DNA from: Apis mellifera | Taxonomy: Eukaryota; Arthropoda; Insecta; Hymenoptera; Apidae | Direction: 5' to 3' | Length of the DNA stretch: 64,000 bases | NCBI RefSeq assembly: GCF_003254395.2 | Contig: NC_037642.1 | Coordinates: 6,089,736 to 6,153,735 of the forward strand | Shown: in pieces, positions 50,405-60,392 of the stretch | How positions within the stretch are numbered: position 1 is the stretch's first letter | Layout: every line of letters begins with the position of its first letter | Notes under the pieces: generated by a model | Told to the model about the DNA's origin: nothing | Databases searched by the model: none | What the model saw: only the letters and a program-made list of their open reading frames with translations | Position numbers and translations under genes: made by a program

Positions 50405-52687
50405 AGAATATTCTCTTGAATTTTTATAAAAATTCATCGCGATGATTCTTTCTCCTATGCCTTCAATATTTTAACGCGTCTCAAAATATCCTCGAATATT
50501 TTGTTTCCAGTTAATTTCAAAATCAACTCTTCCAAGTTTCAACATTTAATAATTTTTGAAACATGATAACAATTTATAAATTTTGTAGAATTGATCGTTG
50601 ATAAACGATCGATCGAGATAAATATCTTTACGAGAACTCGAAATTGTTGCAAAACAGAGAAGACTAGCATAGAAAATTTAAATTTGTAATCTGTAAAATA
50701 CAAAAAACATATTATTATTTTCCATAAAAATTTAACAAACATGATCCTCAAACGATACAATGATAAAAGAGAATTGATCCTAAAAAAAACCACATTTACA
50801 CTTTGAACATTTCATCCCTGTGTCGCGTTTTTTTACACGTTTAAATCACACATAGAGATTTATATATATATAAACACCAAAATTTCTATTTGCAGCAAAA
50901 GCGACAGCGATCGAACGATAATGTAAAATTTACATTATCACTCGACTGGGTGACAAAAGTTTCCGGGCACAGCCATTACACACGTTCGTTCGCTCTGATG
51001 AACGCGGTTTATCAGTTTATCAGAAAACGAGTGTTTTCGTCTCGGCAGCAGATTCGCGGAGACACGACTCCGGGAAATCGAATTATTCACGCGGCCGCCA
51101 CCCGTGAAACGTCGTCGTGACGTTAATCGACGCTTCGAAATATGCTTGCGTGGAAATTTTCGAACCTCGTCGATCGCCAATCTTCGCCAAACATCGACTC
51201 GTTAAAGTATCTTGGAGCAATTTGCCCGATCGATCGACGATCGTCAATGAAAAGCGTCCAAGGATCGTGTCGAGTAACAAACTTGACGTTTGTTGTTCCC
51301 AGGCTTTTTTCAGAGCTCTTCCCTTTTTCAAGGGAATGTAGAAATTGGTGAGTTTGGCGATAATTGATCGATAATCGGAGGGATGGAATGTTTAAGATTA
51401 TCCGTGTAATTAGAGCGTTGGATCGGATCGTGTGAATTTGCAATAGCGTAGTCTTGGGTCACATTAGATTGCCGCAGGTCGCGTCACGTCGAATAATGGA
51501 TCGCTCATCCGTGTACACGTCTGAGATCTCCGCTCGTCTCACTGGGACGCTTAACGAGAATTGTCATCTCTGTCTTGAAGAGAGAAAGAAAGATTAAAAT
51601 TTAATATAATATTTTTAATATATCGAAACTTGATTTTTCATTCGCCCGTTTCTCAAGAACGATGCAAAGTGTATTTTTCGATTAATATTATAATTCTCTT
51701 TGCATATTTGATCGATTGAACTTGGAAATGTTTCTAATTAAAATGTTGTCAGATTCGAGTTAATAAAGTAAGGGGCGTTAAGCTGCGTTCAAACACCGTA
51801 ATAAATTTTACTCCTGTTATTTATTTATTTATTTATTTGATTTTGTAATCGTTAAATGCGTACACCCTATGAGTCAATCCTTCGAATTAATTCCAATTTC
51901 ACGTGGATAATTATTATTTTACACGTTATATAAATAATTTATCACCGAGATTAATTGTAAAATTGTGCAACAATAAGACTTCGATAAATATTTTATACGT
52001 TCAAAATTCAAGCCAGTGAATTATACATTATATGCTGTATGTTTTTATATGCACATCTTGGTGAAATAGATTAATCGTTCGAGACGAAGCGGAAAACTGC
52101 GACGGAGATATCCGTGCAAATAATTGTACTGGAATCGTGGATGATGGAAGCAAGCAACATCTTGGATTTCATTTCGCTTCTCTCTTTTTTTTTCTTTCTT
52201 TCTTTCTTTCCTTTTTCTTTTTTCAGAAGTGGAAAGTTCCGTATTTTCAAAGTTGAAACGAGAAATCCTAGCTCGGGCTCGAGATTGTAAATCGAGTAAT
52301 TTCGAAACGAAAACTCGGTCGGACGTTTAATTTCTGTAATCCCTTCGCCTAGCGATTTCTCAAATCGTATCATCGAGAAAACTTACTTATCATTCAACTT
52401 ACTTTTCATCGTAAATCTTCAAATTTCCCACCAATCTACGTACATCTACTTTCATCCACTTTCGATAAAAACAATTTAAAATGCAATCGAGAATAAATTA
52501 TCGATTTTTTTCCAAAGTTTCGATTATAATAACACCTTTTTCCTCTTCCATTCCTCCCCGATCCACCTTTACCACTCTTTAACAAAGTGCATCGATGCAA
52601 ACTTGTTCAAAAGTTTCATTTTTCTTCTCCCTCGTTTCCTCATAAATTATCAGATGCATTCCTTTCAAAGGATCTCGATTAAAAAAA
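50405..52687. other. Non-coding DNA, AT-rich with a CpG-rich patch
   Basis: The CpG-rich patch spans about 50890-51550, with several opposed, overlapping open frames of 69 to 106 codons that cannot all be real and none of which is recognisable. It holds CAGTGAGACGAG on the reverse strand at 51533-51544, the same word as at 35844. TTTA and CTTT runs lie at 51817-51838 and 52185-52225. Confidence 0.55.
51817..51838. repeat. (TTTA)n microsatellite
   Basis: About five TTTA units. Confidence 0.92.
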
Positions 52688-53479
52688 GGTGTCCCAAAAT
52701 TAACGCAAGATTTGAATTTGCCGCCATTTTTTCATCAAGTTGTTGGCAACCCTGAAAAAAGGACAGTTTGACAGTTGAGAGTTTAGGGTTAATGGAGTCT
52801 TATACGATACAACGTGGAATGGATTGTTAATCATTAAAAAGTAGATGCTGGTTTTTCGAGCAAAATGATCCTAAGCGATGAAATATTTCATTTTCACCTC
52901 GATGGCTTTGTTAATCGCCAAAATTGCCGTGTTTGAAGTTTGGAGAATCCACGTGTGATTAACGAAAAATAAATGCACTCGCAACGTGTCACTGTTTGAT
53001 GCAGATTTTGGGCATCATCGAACCATATTTTTGAGAATCGCGATGTGATAACACAGTTCTTTCTGCCGAAATGGATGATATTGATGTGGTCAATATGTGG
53101 TTTCAATAAGACGATGCCACAGCCAATGAAACGATTCAATTACTGCATGAGACATTTCCTGGTCGTGTACTCGTTTCGGTGAATAGAATTGACTCTCTAA
53201 ATCATGCGATTTAACACCATTAGATTTCTTCTTATGAGATTATTTGAAGTCAAAGGTCCATGTCAACAATCCTACAACCACACATGGCTGCATCAATGAA
53301 ATTCAGCCACGATTATACAGAAAGGTGATGAAAAATTTGGACGAAAGGGTGCCAGCATAACCCGATATGTTATTCCATAAATAACCCTATCCTATGTACT
53401 TTATGATTCATTTAAAAAATAAATATCTAAAGACTCTCTTTTATATTTAATTTAAATCTTGCGTTAATTTTAAGACACT
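52688..53479 (+). mobile_element. Decayed, internally deleted mariner-like (IS630-Tc1-mariner) element
   Basis: The ends form inverted repeats: 31 bases at 52688-52718 match the reverse complement of 53449-53479 at 27 of 31 positions, sharing the core AAAATTAACGCAAGATTT. The right end is followed by TATATATATA and the left is preceded by a run of A, so the TA target duplication usual for this superfamily is plausible but obscured. At about 790 bases it is shorter than a full-length mariner-type element (about 1.3 kb), and the part encoding the DNA-binding domain is missing. A damaged transposase lies inside. It cannot be autonomous. Confidence 0.9.
52792..53384 (+). pseudogene. Mariner-type transposase remnant, frameshifted and with stops
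   Basis: Transposase cuts and joins the element ends using a DDD/E catalytic triad. Three catalytic neighbourhoods are visible, each in a different forward reading frame. They are LSDE with FHLDGFVNRQNCR (Asp at 52877), MWFQ-stop-DDAT (Asp at 53110) followed by NETIQLLHETFPGRV, and CDLTPLDFFL (Asp at 53208). The third frame continues through KSKVHVNNPTT to a final stop at 53382-53384. At least two frameshifts and several stops occur, one of them where a Trp codon would be expected (TGA near 53232). The amino-terminal helix-turn-helix region is absent: only about 85 bases separate the start-like ATG from the first catalytic motif. Family assignment is from remembered motif patterns. Confidence 0.88.
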
Positions 53480-55138
53480 CTATATATATATAGTCTCATT
53501 TCTTTTCATCTCTCGATAAATGGGGGAGGACGAAATGGCGGATGAATTAAGGCACGCGAGGGCGAACCAGTTCTCCCCGCTGTATCGTGACGATCATTCC
53601 CCGAGGCGTGAAACGCAGCGAGCAATTAAAACTTTCCGCGACGTCAGACACTCGGTTGCAAACACAACAGATTTCATCTTTCGGAAGCGCAGCCTCGATT
53701 CCAGTTCCGATGAAAACGCCCTAGAAACGACACGTTTCCTTCGACAGAACGGTGTCCTCCCTCCCCTCTCTCTCTATATATATATAAACTGGCTGGCGTT
53801 CATTGAACGAAACACCAGCCAATGCGGAATTCCATCTCTGAAATGTTTGAAGGGAATTGTCGAGAAAAGAGGGGAGGGGAATGCACAGGTTGCATTCAAG
53901 CCTCGGTTATTGATACCGCAAAAGATCGATGCAATACGCGTTTCTTTGATCCTTTAAGCTCGATACCCGGTGCTGACGTTACCAGATATTAAGGGGAACG
54001 AATAAAATACGGGATACAGAGTGATGATACTCGAATATTTCTCTCGTCGTTAGGTTAATCGTTATTATTTCTTTCCTTTGTACCCCTGCAATTCTACGTA
54101 ATTTCCCGGAAATTTGAATTTCAATAAATAATGTTCAACCTCGTCGAAATCCTCCCAGCTCCTCCTCCGTTTCTGCATCGGGGTTGATATATAGAGGAGT
54201 AAGAGTGACATCGTATTTACGATAAAAATGTTAAATAAGTAAAATAAGATAGCTGAAAGATGATTAGGCAAGTAATACAGATCGATTCTTCTAGAATTAT
54301 TCTATCTCTATTCATTAGAGATAATCGATATAATTCGATATAACTTCTTTACCATAATTGACTTCTTCGATTTTTCTCCCAGAAAAATGGAATCATCCTG
54401 TGCCCTCCGAATCTTCTTTTTGCCGCGCGCAAAAACAGCCATCTCTGAATGGGGGAGGCCATTCTTGAAAAGCATCATTCCGAAACTTCAGTCCCGCCTT
54501 CATCTAAAACTCTTTGCCTTCAAAACCACCCCAAAACCCCGTCCAAATGAACTTCTTACGAAAGAGAAGTTCCTCCTCCTTCTCCTCCAAAAAAAAAAAC
54601 TGTCAAGCCTCCCCCCTCTTGCTTCAAAAGAAAAGGCTCGTGAAGTTTGCCAGGCAACGTATCCCTATCGATCCCTAGCGGGGTTCGAAACAAAAGCGGC
54701 TCGTTTCAAAGCCGCTTGATTCTAAAGGAGCTGTACAACCAAGGCGCTTCGAGAATTCGAATTAGCGCGACAGGAATTCCGGCAAGCGCGACGCTATTCC
54801 ACTACGCCGTGTGCAACGTGGACGTCGTCTGCGTGTCCGAAACTTGGGCCCATCCCTCACTGGATATTCGGCTATTTGCGATTCGAAATTGGGATCGATA
54901 CGAATGCTGGAACGAACAAGGGTGAAACAACTCTCTCTCTCTTGATCGTGTACGAAATGGAGAGAGAAGGAAAGGAAAAGAAAAGAAAAGGGAAGGAAAA
55001 AGGAAACAGAGAAACGTGACGAATTTTCGCGTGGAAAATTGTCCCGATGGGGGACGTTCGCGCAGGAGAGCACGTAGGAGGGGGTGGTTTTCCCGCGAAA
55101 AACGTGCGAGAAAAGAGCGCATAACTATATATTTGACG
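53480..55138. other. Non-coding DNA with CpG-rich patches
   Basis: 53520-53960 is CpG-rich and spanned by a 145-codon forward frame that passes through a CT/TA microsatellite (53766-53787) and has no domain. 54380-54930 is similar, with 92 to 110-codon frames. 54955-55010 is a purine run. No splice sites or recognisable proteins were found. Confidence 0.55.
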
Positions 55139-55175
55139 GATGGGGTGGATGATGGGGTGGATGATGGGGTGGAGA
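55139..55175. repeat. 12-bp minisatellite, three copies
   Basis: Three consecutive GATGGGGTGGAT-type units start at 55139, 55151 and 55163. The last is truncated by a change to GGTGGAG. Confidence 0.92.
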
Positions 55176-55637
55176 TCGATTGGAAGCTTCTTTTTTTTTT
55201 CGATAGAAATGTAGAAGCGAAGGTGATGAAGGGGGATGGATGAGAAATTTAAAGGAAGGTTCCTGTAAATAATATTGTATATGGAGAGATTAGTTAAAAC
55301 GGTGATTTTAATCGTAAATTATAATTGGAACTAATTTGGCAAATTGATATCACGTGTCATGATATTGGGATTACGCGTTGAAATTGATACTAAAAATTGA
55401 ACGTTCGTGCAACAATGTGGAAAATTTATCGTTATCATCGAACACGTATAATTCGAATTATGCACGAGGTGGTAAGAGAGTTGAATGAATTTCATCTACC
55501 TTAATTTTCTATTATCAAATTGTATTAGTTAATTTAGAAAAAAAAAAAAAAAGGAAACTGTTGAAACGTTCGTTCAAACGTAACGATAGATTGATCCCTA
55601 ATTGGAAAAGGGGAAAATTCGCAAATAAAATTTCCCC
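55176..55637. other. AT-rich non-coding DNA
   Basis: Contains a poly-T run (55190-55200) and a run of about 13 A (55539-55552). Nothing else was recognised. Confidence 0.65.
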
Positions 55638-55765
55638 CGAGCTATTAAATCGCCCACGCTTTTTATAGCTCGCCATAAAATTAATACAGACCGCTTACGG
55701 TGATGTAATTAAATTATAAGGGTTAAAGTAGGTCGCTTTGAAAATAACCGTAACGCGCGATCCCC
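55638..55765. promoter_or_regulatory. Candidate regulatory element with inverted repeat and Hox-like words
   Basis: A perfect 8-base inverted repeat, CGAGCTAT at 55638-55645 and ATAGCTCG at 55665-55672, flanks TTTTTATAG. CCATAAAA (55673-55680; TTTTATGG on the other strand) resembles posterior Hox (Abd-B-type) sites, and GTAATTAAATTA follows near 55705. The block is short and complex against AT-rich flanks. Binding is inferred. Confidence 0.3.
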
Positions 55766-55775
55766 GTTTTTTTTT

Positions 55776-55795
55776 CTCTCTCTCTCTCTCTCTCT
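55776..55795. repeat. (CT)n microsatellite
   Basis: About ten CT units after a poly-T run. Confidence 0.92.
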
Positions 55796-56499
55796 TTCCC
55801 CCCAACTCGTCTTATTTTGTCACGAGCTTTCATAATTTTACACCCATGATTCCCCGTCTTCCTATCTTCCAGCGCAGAATATAAGGTTAAGTATGTCCGC
55901 GTGAAGGAGATTTAATTTCATACTCGGATATATGAAATTAGAAACTCGATAACAGGGATTATAATTAATCGTCGAATGGGATAAAATAACTCGCTCAAAT
56001 CGAACAAATAAGTTTAATTTCGACTACAAGTTGGACAAATCGATAGGTCAACCGATGCGAGACACGAAATTATCAAACGAAATAATCAAATATTTTGTGT
56101 CTACGACAAGTGAAACGGGTCGGACAAGTGGAATAAATTAAATATGTTCAGACCAAATGGACCCAAGTTCGCCCAAGTGCAAAAAGTTACAATCAGACGA
56201 ATGTGAAACTGAATTGCGCTAGTTAATACACGGATTATATACAGACGAATAATCGAAATGTCGAACGATATTTCATGATATAGAAGACGATTCTCTCGTA
56301 AAAACTTTCAAACATTTCATCCCCTGATATTCACCATCAACCGCTTTAAGCCTTCCAAATTGACGGAAAGCTTTTATCATTATCCGGCAAGGATTACAAA
56401 TTTCTTTTCAACTCGCCATCGCTGACTCGATTCTCGATGATTTTTCATCCGACTTTTTTTAAATAACCCACTCGAGGCGAGATTGCGTGGAGGAAAAAG

Positions 56500-56521
56500 T
56501 AAATAAATAAATAAATAAATA
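56500..56521. repeat. (AAAT)n microsatellite
   Basis: About five AAAT units. Confidence 0.93.
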
Positions 56522-56581
56522 GAACGGACCAACGGTATATAAATTCGAGACGTGGCGTCCAGAAGCGTAATTCGCGTGAAT

Positions 56582-56611
56582 AGAAGAAGAAGAAGAAGAA
56601 GAAGAAGAAGA
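56582..56611. repeat. (GAA)n microsatellite
   Basis: About ten AGA/GAA units in a row. Confidence 0.95.
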
Positions 56612-59329
56612 GGGAGCGCGTAGAGGCGACGGGCGAAGAATTACGATGAAAACTTCCACATCCACGGTTCCTGTTTAATTAAGTTCGTTAAAATTGTGTT
56701 TAGAACAGGCGGCCGCCACCGGTATTTCCATAATTCATTGTATAAAGAGCCGCGTGTACGTGTCTCCTTTAATCCCTTCGCTCGCAACTGGCGCGAAGAA
56801 TTCGTGCCAATTTTCATCCTTTCACGGAACGGAAGGAAGATATTCGAAAATCCTTCCGCGATTAATTTCCGTAGCTCTTATTAATTACGAAATTTGCAGA
56901 ATCGCAGGAAAGATTTACGAATCGTTCTCGTTTCTCGACGTATCGAGTTAGAATTCGATCGGCGTTTCATCCGATCAATGGAACAGTAGAAGGCAAAGGG
57001 AATTTAACGATAAATATATTATTTCAACAACAACGGTAATCCGATCTAACTTTATTACACGAGGATATAATTGCATTGCAATCTGATAATGATAATTGAT
57101 AATCGTTTATTCATTAATGGGTATCATATGGGTATATATATACTCACGCGTTGAGAATAATTGTTTCTAATTTGTTCGATACGATTGCGCTCGAGTTATC
57201 AAATTTTACAGAAAGCTGAGTCGTAAAGAATGGAAAGAGACGTTTCGAAATCGACGAATTTATTTTTGAAAAGATCTTTTTTCGAAGCCGATTGTATATT
57301 TGGAATCATACAACTGGAAAATGATATCGGATTTGAGATTCGCAGGAAAATACGAATCTATTATTTCCATTTAAAGTAATTAAAGATGGGGTGGTTTCTC
57401 ATAGAGTGTCCAATAACTCTCATAATCTTTTCATTAACCTTGATATTTTTTCCCAGACAATAAAAAGTAATTTGCAATCGCGAGCGAAAGAGTCGAAATT
57501 CTTTCATCTCTTTCGCCGAGATCGAACGAACCCGAAAATTCCCGCGTATTCAATTCATGGAACGAAACAAATAAATTTCGAAACTATATGGATACATATA
57601 TATGTATATAAATATAGGTCGAAAACAAGGGGGAATATTTCATTACGGATGCAAAAAGTGCGGGGGATCGATTCGCCGGCAAATCCTGTTGGAATCAAAT
57701 TTGGGGGAAAAACATTTCGATCGAAGGTGCGAAGAGATCGCTGCCGATATGATACGATTTCGATTAATATCGTATCGATCATTCATCGCGCGATAAATAT
57801 TTTATTTTTCTCTCTCTCGAATCGAAATTTTATAAATGCAATTTTTCATCGATCGATAAACAGAGGAAGCGCTATGTCGCGGCTTACGTTCGTTAATTCC
57901 ACATTATAATACAACCTAAACAACGCTGGATCCTGTTCGAAAGTAATCCTATTATATATATACAGCTTAACTTTAATTTTATTTTATTCATTTTTCCTTC
58001 TCGATCGATAAAAACCAAAGCACGTGGAAATAAATAAACCGGATAAATCTTCTTACACATGCGCGTGCATGAGAGCGTATAAAAGCGAGAGAGAAATTGG
58101 AAAAACCAAGCGAGAGAGAGAGGAGTTACGGGATAATTGCGATTCGTAAGGGTTGCACACAAGGCTCGTTTGAACGCTTTGAACCACGCGCTCCTTAGCG
58201 TAACGCAAACGCGGCCATAAGCACGCCATTGCTTCCTGTTCGCCAATCCACCCTCCACTAGTAGTCCGCCTGTTTCTACCCCGCAACCAGGAAATTCTAC
58301 TCGTTCTCGTTTTCACCTACAACGCTCGCTCGATCACCGTGAAACCAGCAATTTCTACCGCAGAATTCCATTCGACGTTTCTCTTCTACCATCCACCTAC
58401 GCCCCGCAACTCGTACTCAATAAGCGAGCACTATCTCGAACCGTTCTACTATGCTTTTTACTATTTTTCTCGCCGATGCGCAGCGAGACCTCCGTTGCGT
58501 TTCTCTTTCTTCTCCTTTTTTTCTTCTTTTCGCGAGACTTATTTCTCATCGTTACGTTGCAATGGATTTGATCGTCGAACATTGTTTCGAGAAATTATTC
58601 GATAAATTATTACGAAAGTTTTCGAGTACTGGAAGATAATTGCTTTTAATCTCTTCATTTGTATTTATCTGGAAAAAATGGAGAAAGGAAATTCTGTTTT
58701 AGAGGAGAGTGTTTTTGTGGCGTGGATAGATACGATAAAAAGAGAAGAATTGAAAAAAAATTATTCTTGATTATAGTAAATAATAATTAACGGGAAGGAA
58801 GGGTATCTATACTTATTCCGATGTGATGCATAAATGTCATCCAGACTAGACTTACGTTCGCTCGTGATTATCAGAGTTTTTTTTTTTTTTTTTTTACCGG
58901 TGTTGTATCGGAAATTGTTGCAAAGGATGACCCATTTTCGTCTATAAATAAATACCAGGCTATTGGCATCCGCGTATCTTCTTCGTAACTGGCCTGTATT
59001 TTTCAATCTATCCATATATGTATATTATCCATCATAAATCGTATCGTTATCAACGATATTTCGACTAATTATTATTACTTCCTTTCTAAAAAAAAAAAGA
59101 TCTCGCTCCAACACCCGTAATAACGATCCCATTAAATTTCGATCTCTTTTCATTTTACACATCAAATAATCAAAATATCGCGACAAGATATTCCATATTG
59201 CATCTTGCTTTCTTTATTTTTTTTTTTTATTGCATTTCTAATATCTACGATTAAAAGGGAAAAAATTAAAAAATACCGGTATCCCCTTCTAGGTCAAGAA
59301 GTATACCAATATTCCGCTTCGATGCTCGT

Positions 59330-59760
59330 TCATATAATCGCTCGCTGGCGAAACGGTGTCCACTCGATCGGTGATTCACAATTTCCATCCCGAATTCGAA
59401 ACCTTTCTGATCGATGGGGGATCCCATCATCGACCTGTTCACGAATATCCCCTTCGCGTTTCCTCTCTTCGAAATCGCCCCCTGGCTGCCGGCAACCGGC
59501 CATTACCAGCTGTTGCATTTTTCACAAGTAGGGAAAATTAGGTTGCCTGTCGGCAACCTGCGCGACACGTATCCCGATTTTCGCCTCCCACGATCTTCCT
59601 GCACCGATATTAACGTGGCGCCACCGCGATAATCGAGCGGTGTTAACGTGCATGTCGCGTTCTGACCGCTATAATGCAAATCGATTAGTCCTTCTCTCTC
59701 TCTCTCGCGGCCAGTAATTTTCAGATCGAGCCAGAGATATAACGAAAATCATTGAGATTC
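59330..59760. promoter_or_regulatory. CpG-rich block with a perfect short hairpin, candidate regulatory element
   Basis: A complex CpG-rich block. An 8-base perfect stem, AGGTTGCC (59540-59547) and GGCAACCT (59552-59559), encloses TGTC, and GGCAACC occurs a third time at 59491. ATGCAAAT, the octamer-type word, lies near 59673. A forward 72-codon frame (59414-59632) has balanced composition but no domain. Promoter, enhancer or small exon are all possible and none is proven. Confidence 0.27.
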
Positions 59761-60392
59761 AAGATTCTTGGAGGTGAGATTTTTAATCTTTGTGTGACGA
59801 AGATTTCATTGTGATAATGTGTGCTGTTACGTTGAAGTTATATATGATACGAAAATAATTACGAGTCGAGTCGAGAGGATTAGAAATTATTGGACGCCAT
59901 TCTTCTCGTTGTGTATTTCGTAACGAAATTATCTATAAAAAAAAAAATTGTATTTAAGATTCTTGGAGGTGAAATCCGTAAGTAGATCAACGATTTTCAA
60001 TCTTTGTGTGACGAAGATTTCATTGTGATAATAGCAATGTGTGCTATTACATTGAAGTTATATATGATATGAAAATAATTACGAGTCGAGTTGAAAGGAT
60101 TAGAAATTGTTGGACGCCATTCTTCTCGTTGTATATTTCGTAACGAAATTATCTATAAAAGAAAGAAAAAAATTGCGTTTAAGATTCTTGGAGGTGAGAT
60201 CCGTACGAAATAGATTTTTAATCTTTGTGTGACAAGATTTCATTGTGATAATAGCAATGTGTGCTATTACGTTGAAGTTATATATGAAAATAATTACGAA
60301 TTGAATCGAGAGGATTAGAAATTGTTGGACGCCAGTCTTCTCATTGTGTATTTCGTAACGAAATTATCTATAAAAGAAAGAAAAGAATTAAA
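59761..60392. repeat. Tandem array D: three copies of about 195, 225 and 210 bp
   Basis: AAGATTCTTGGAGGTGA begins units at 59761, 59956 and 60181. All share AATCTTTGTGTGAC, TTTCATTGTGATAAT, GAAGTTATATATGA, TTGGACGCCA and ATTTCGTAACGAAATTATCT. Differences are mainly short insertions near the start of each unit and in the A-rich end. Confidence 0.95.

Larger units (their letters stand above)
55796..59329. other. Mixed non-coding DNA
   Basis: 56020-56200 is rich in GACAAGT-like words, echoing 5241-5470. 56690-56960 is CpG-rich. A 172-codon GTG-initiated forward frame at 57391-57909 is the longest in AT-rich sequence here, but has no domain and an unremarkable, basic composition. 58040-58480 is CpG-rich with a GTATAAAAGCG string at 58078. 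58877-58896 is poly-T. No gene is supported. Confidence 0.5.

Noticed and set aside
52894..53139. 81-codon reverse open frame inside the transposon
   Set aside because: It is the antisense shadow of the transposase remnant.
57391..57909. 172-codon forward open frame starting at GTG
   Set aside because: It needs a non-ATG start, has no recognisable domain, and is within the length expected once by chance in a window of this size.
58076..58086. GTATAAAAGCG as a TATA box, with a similar string near 9709
   Set aside because: No initiator at the expected distance and no gene downstream. TATA-like words are expected in AT-rich DNA.
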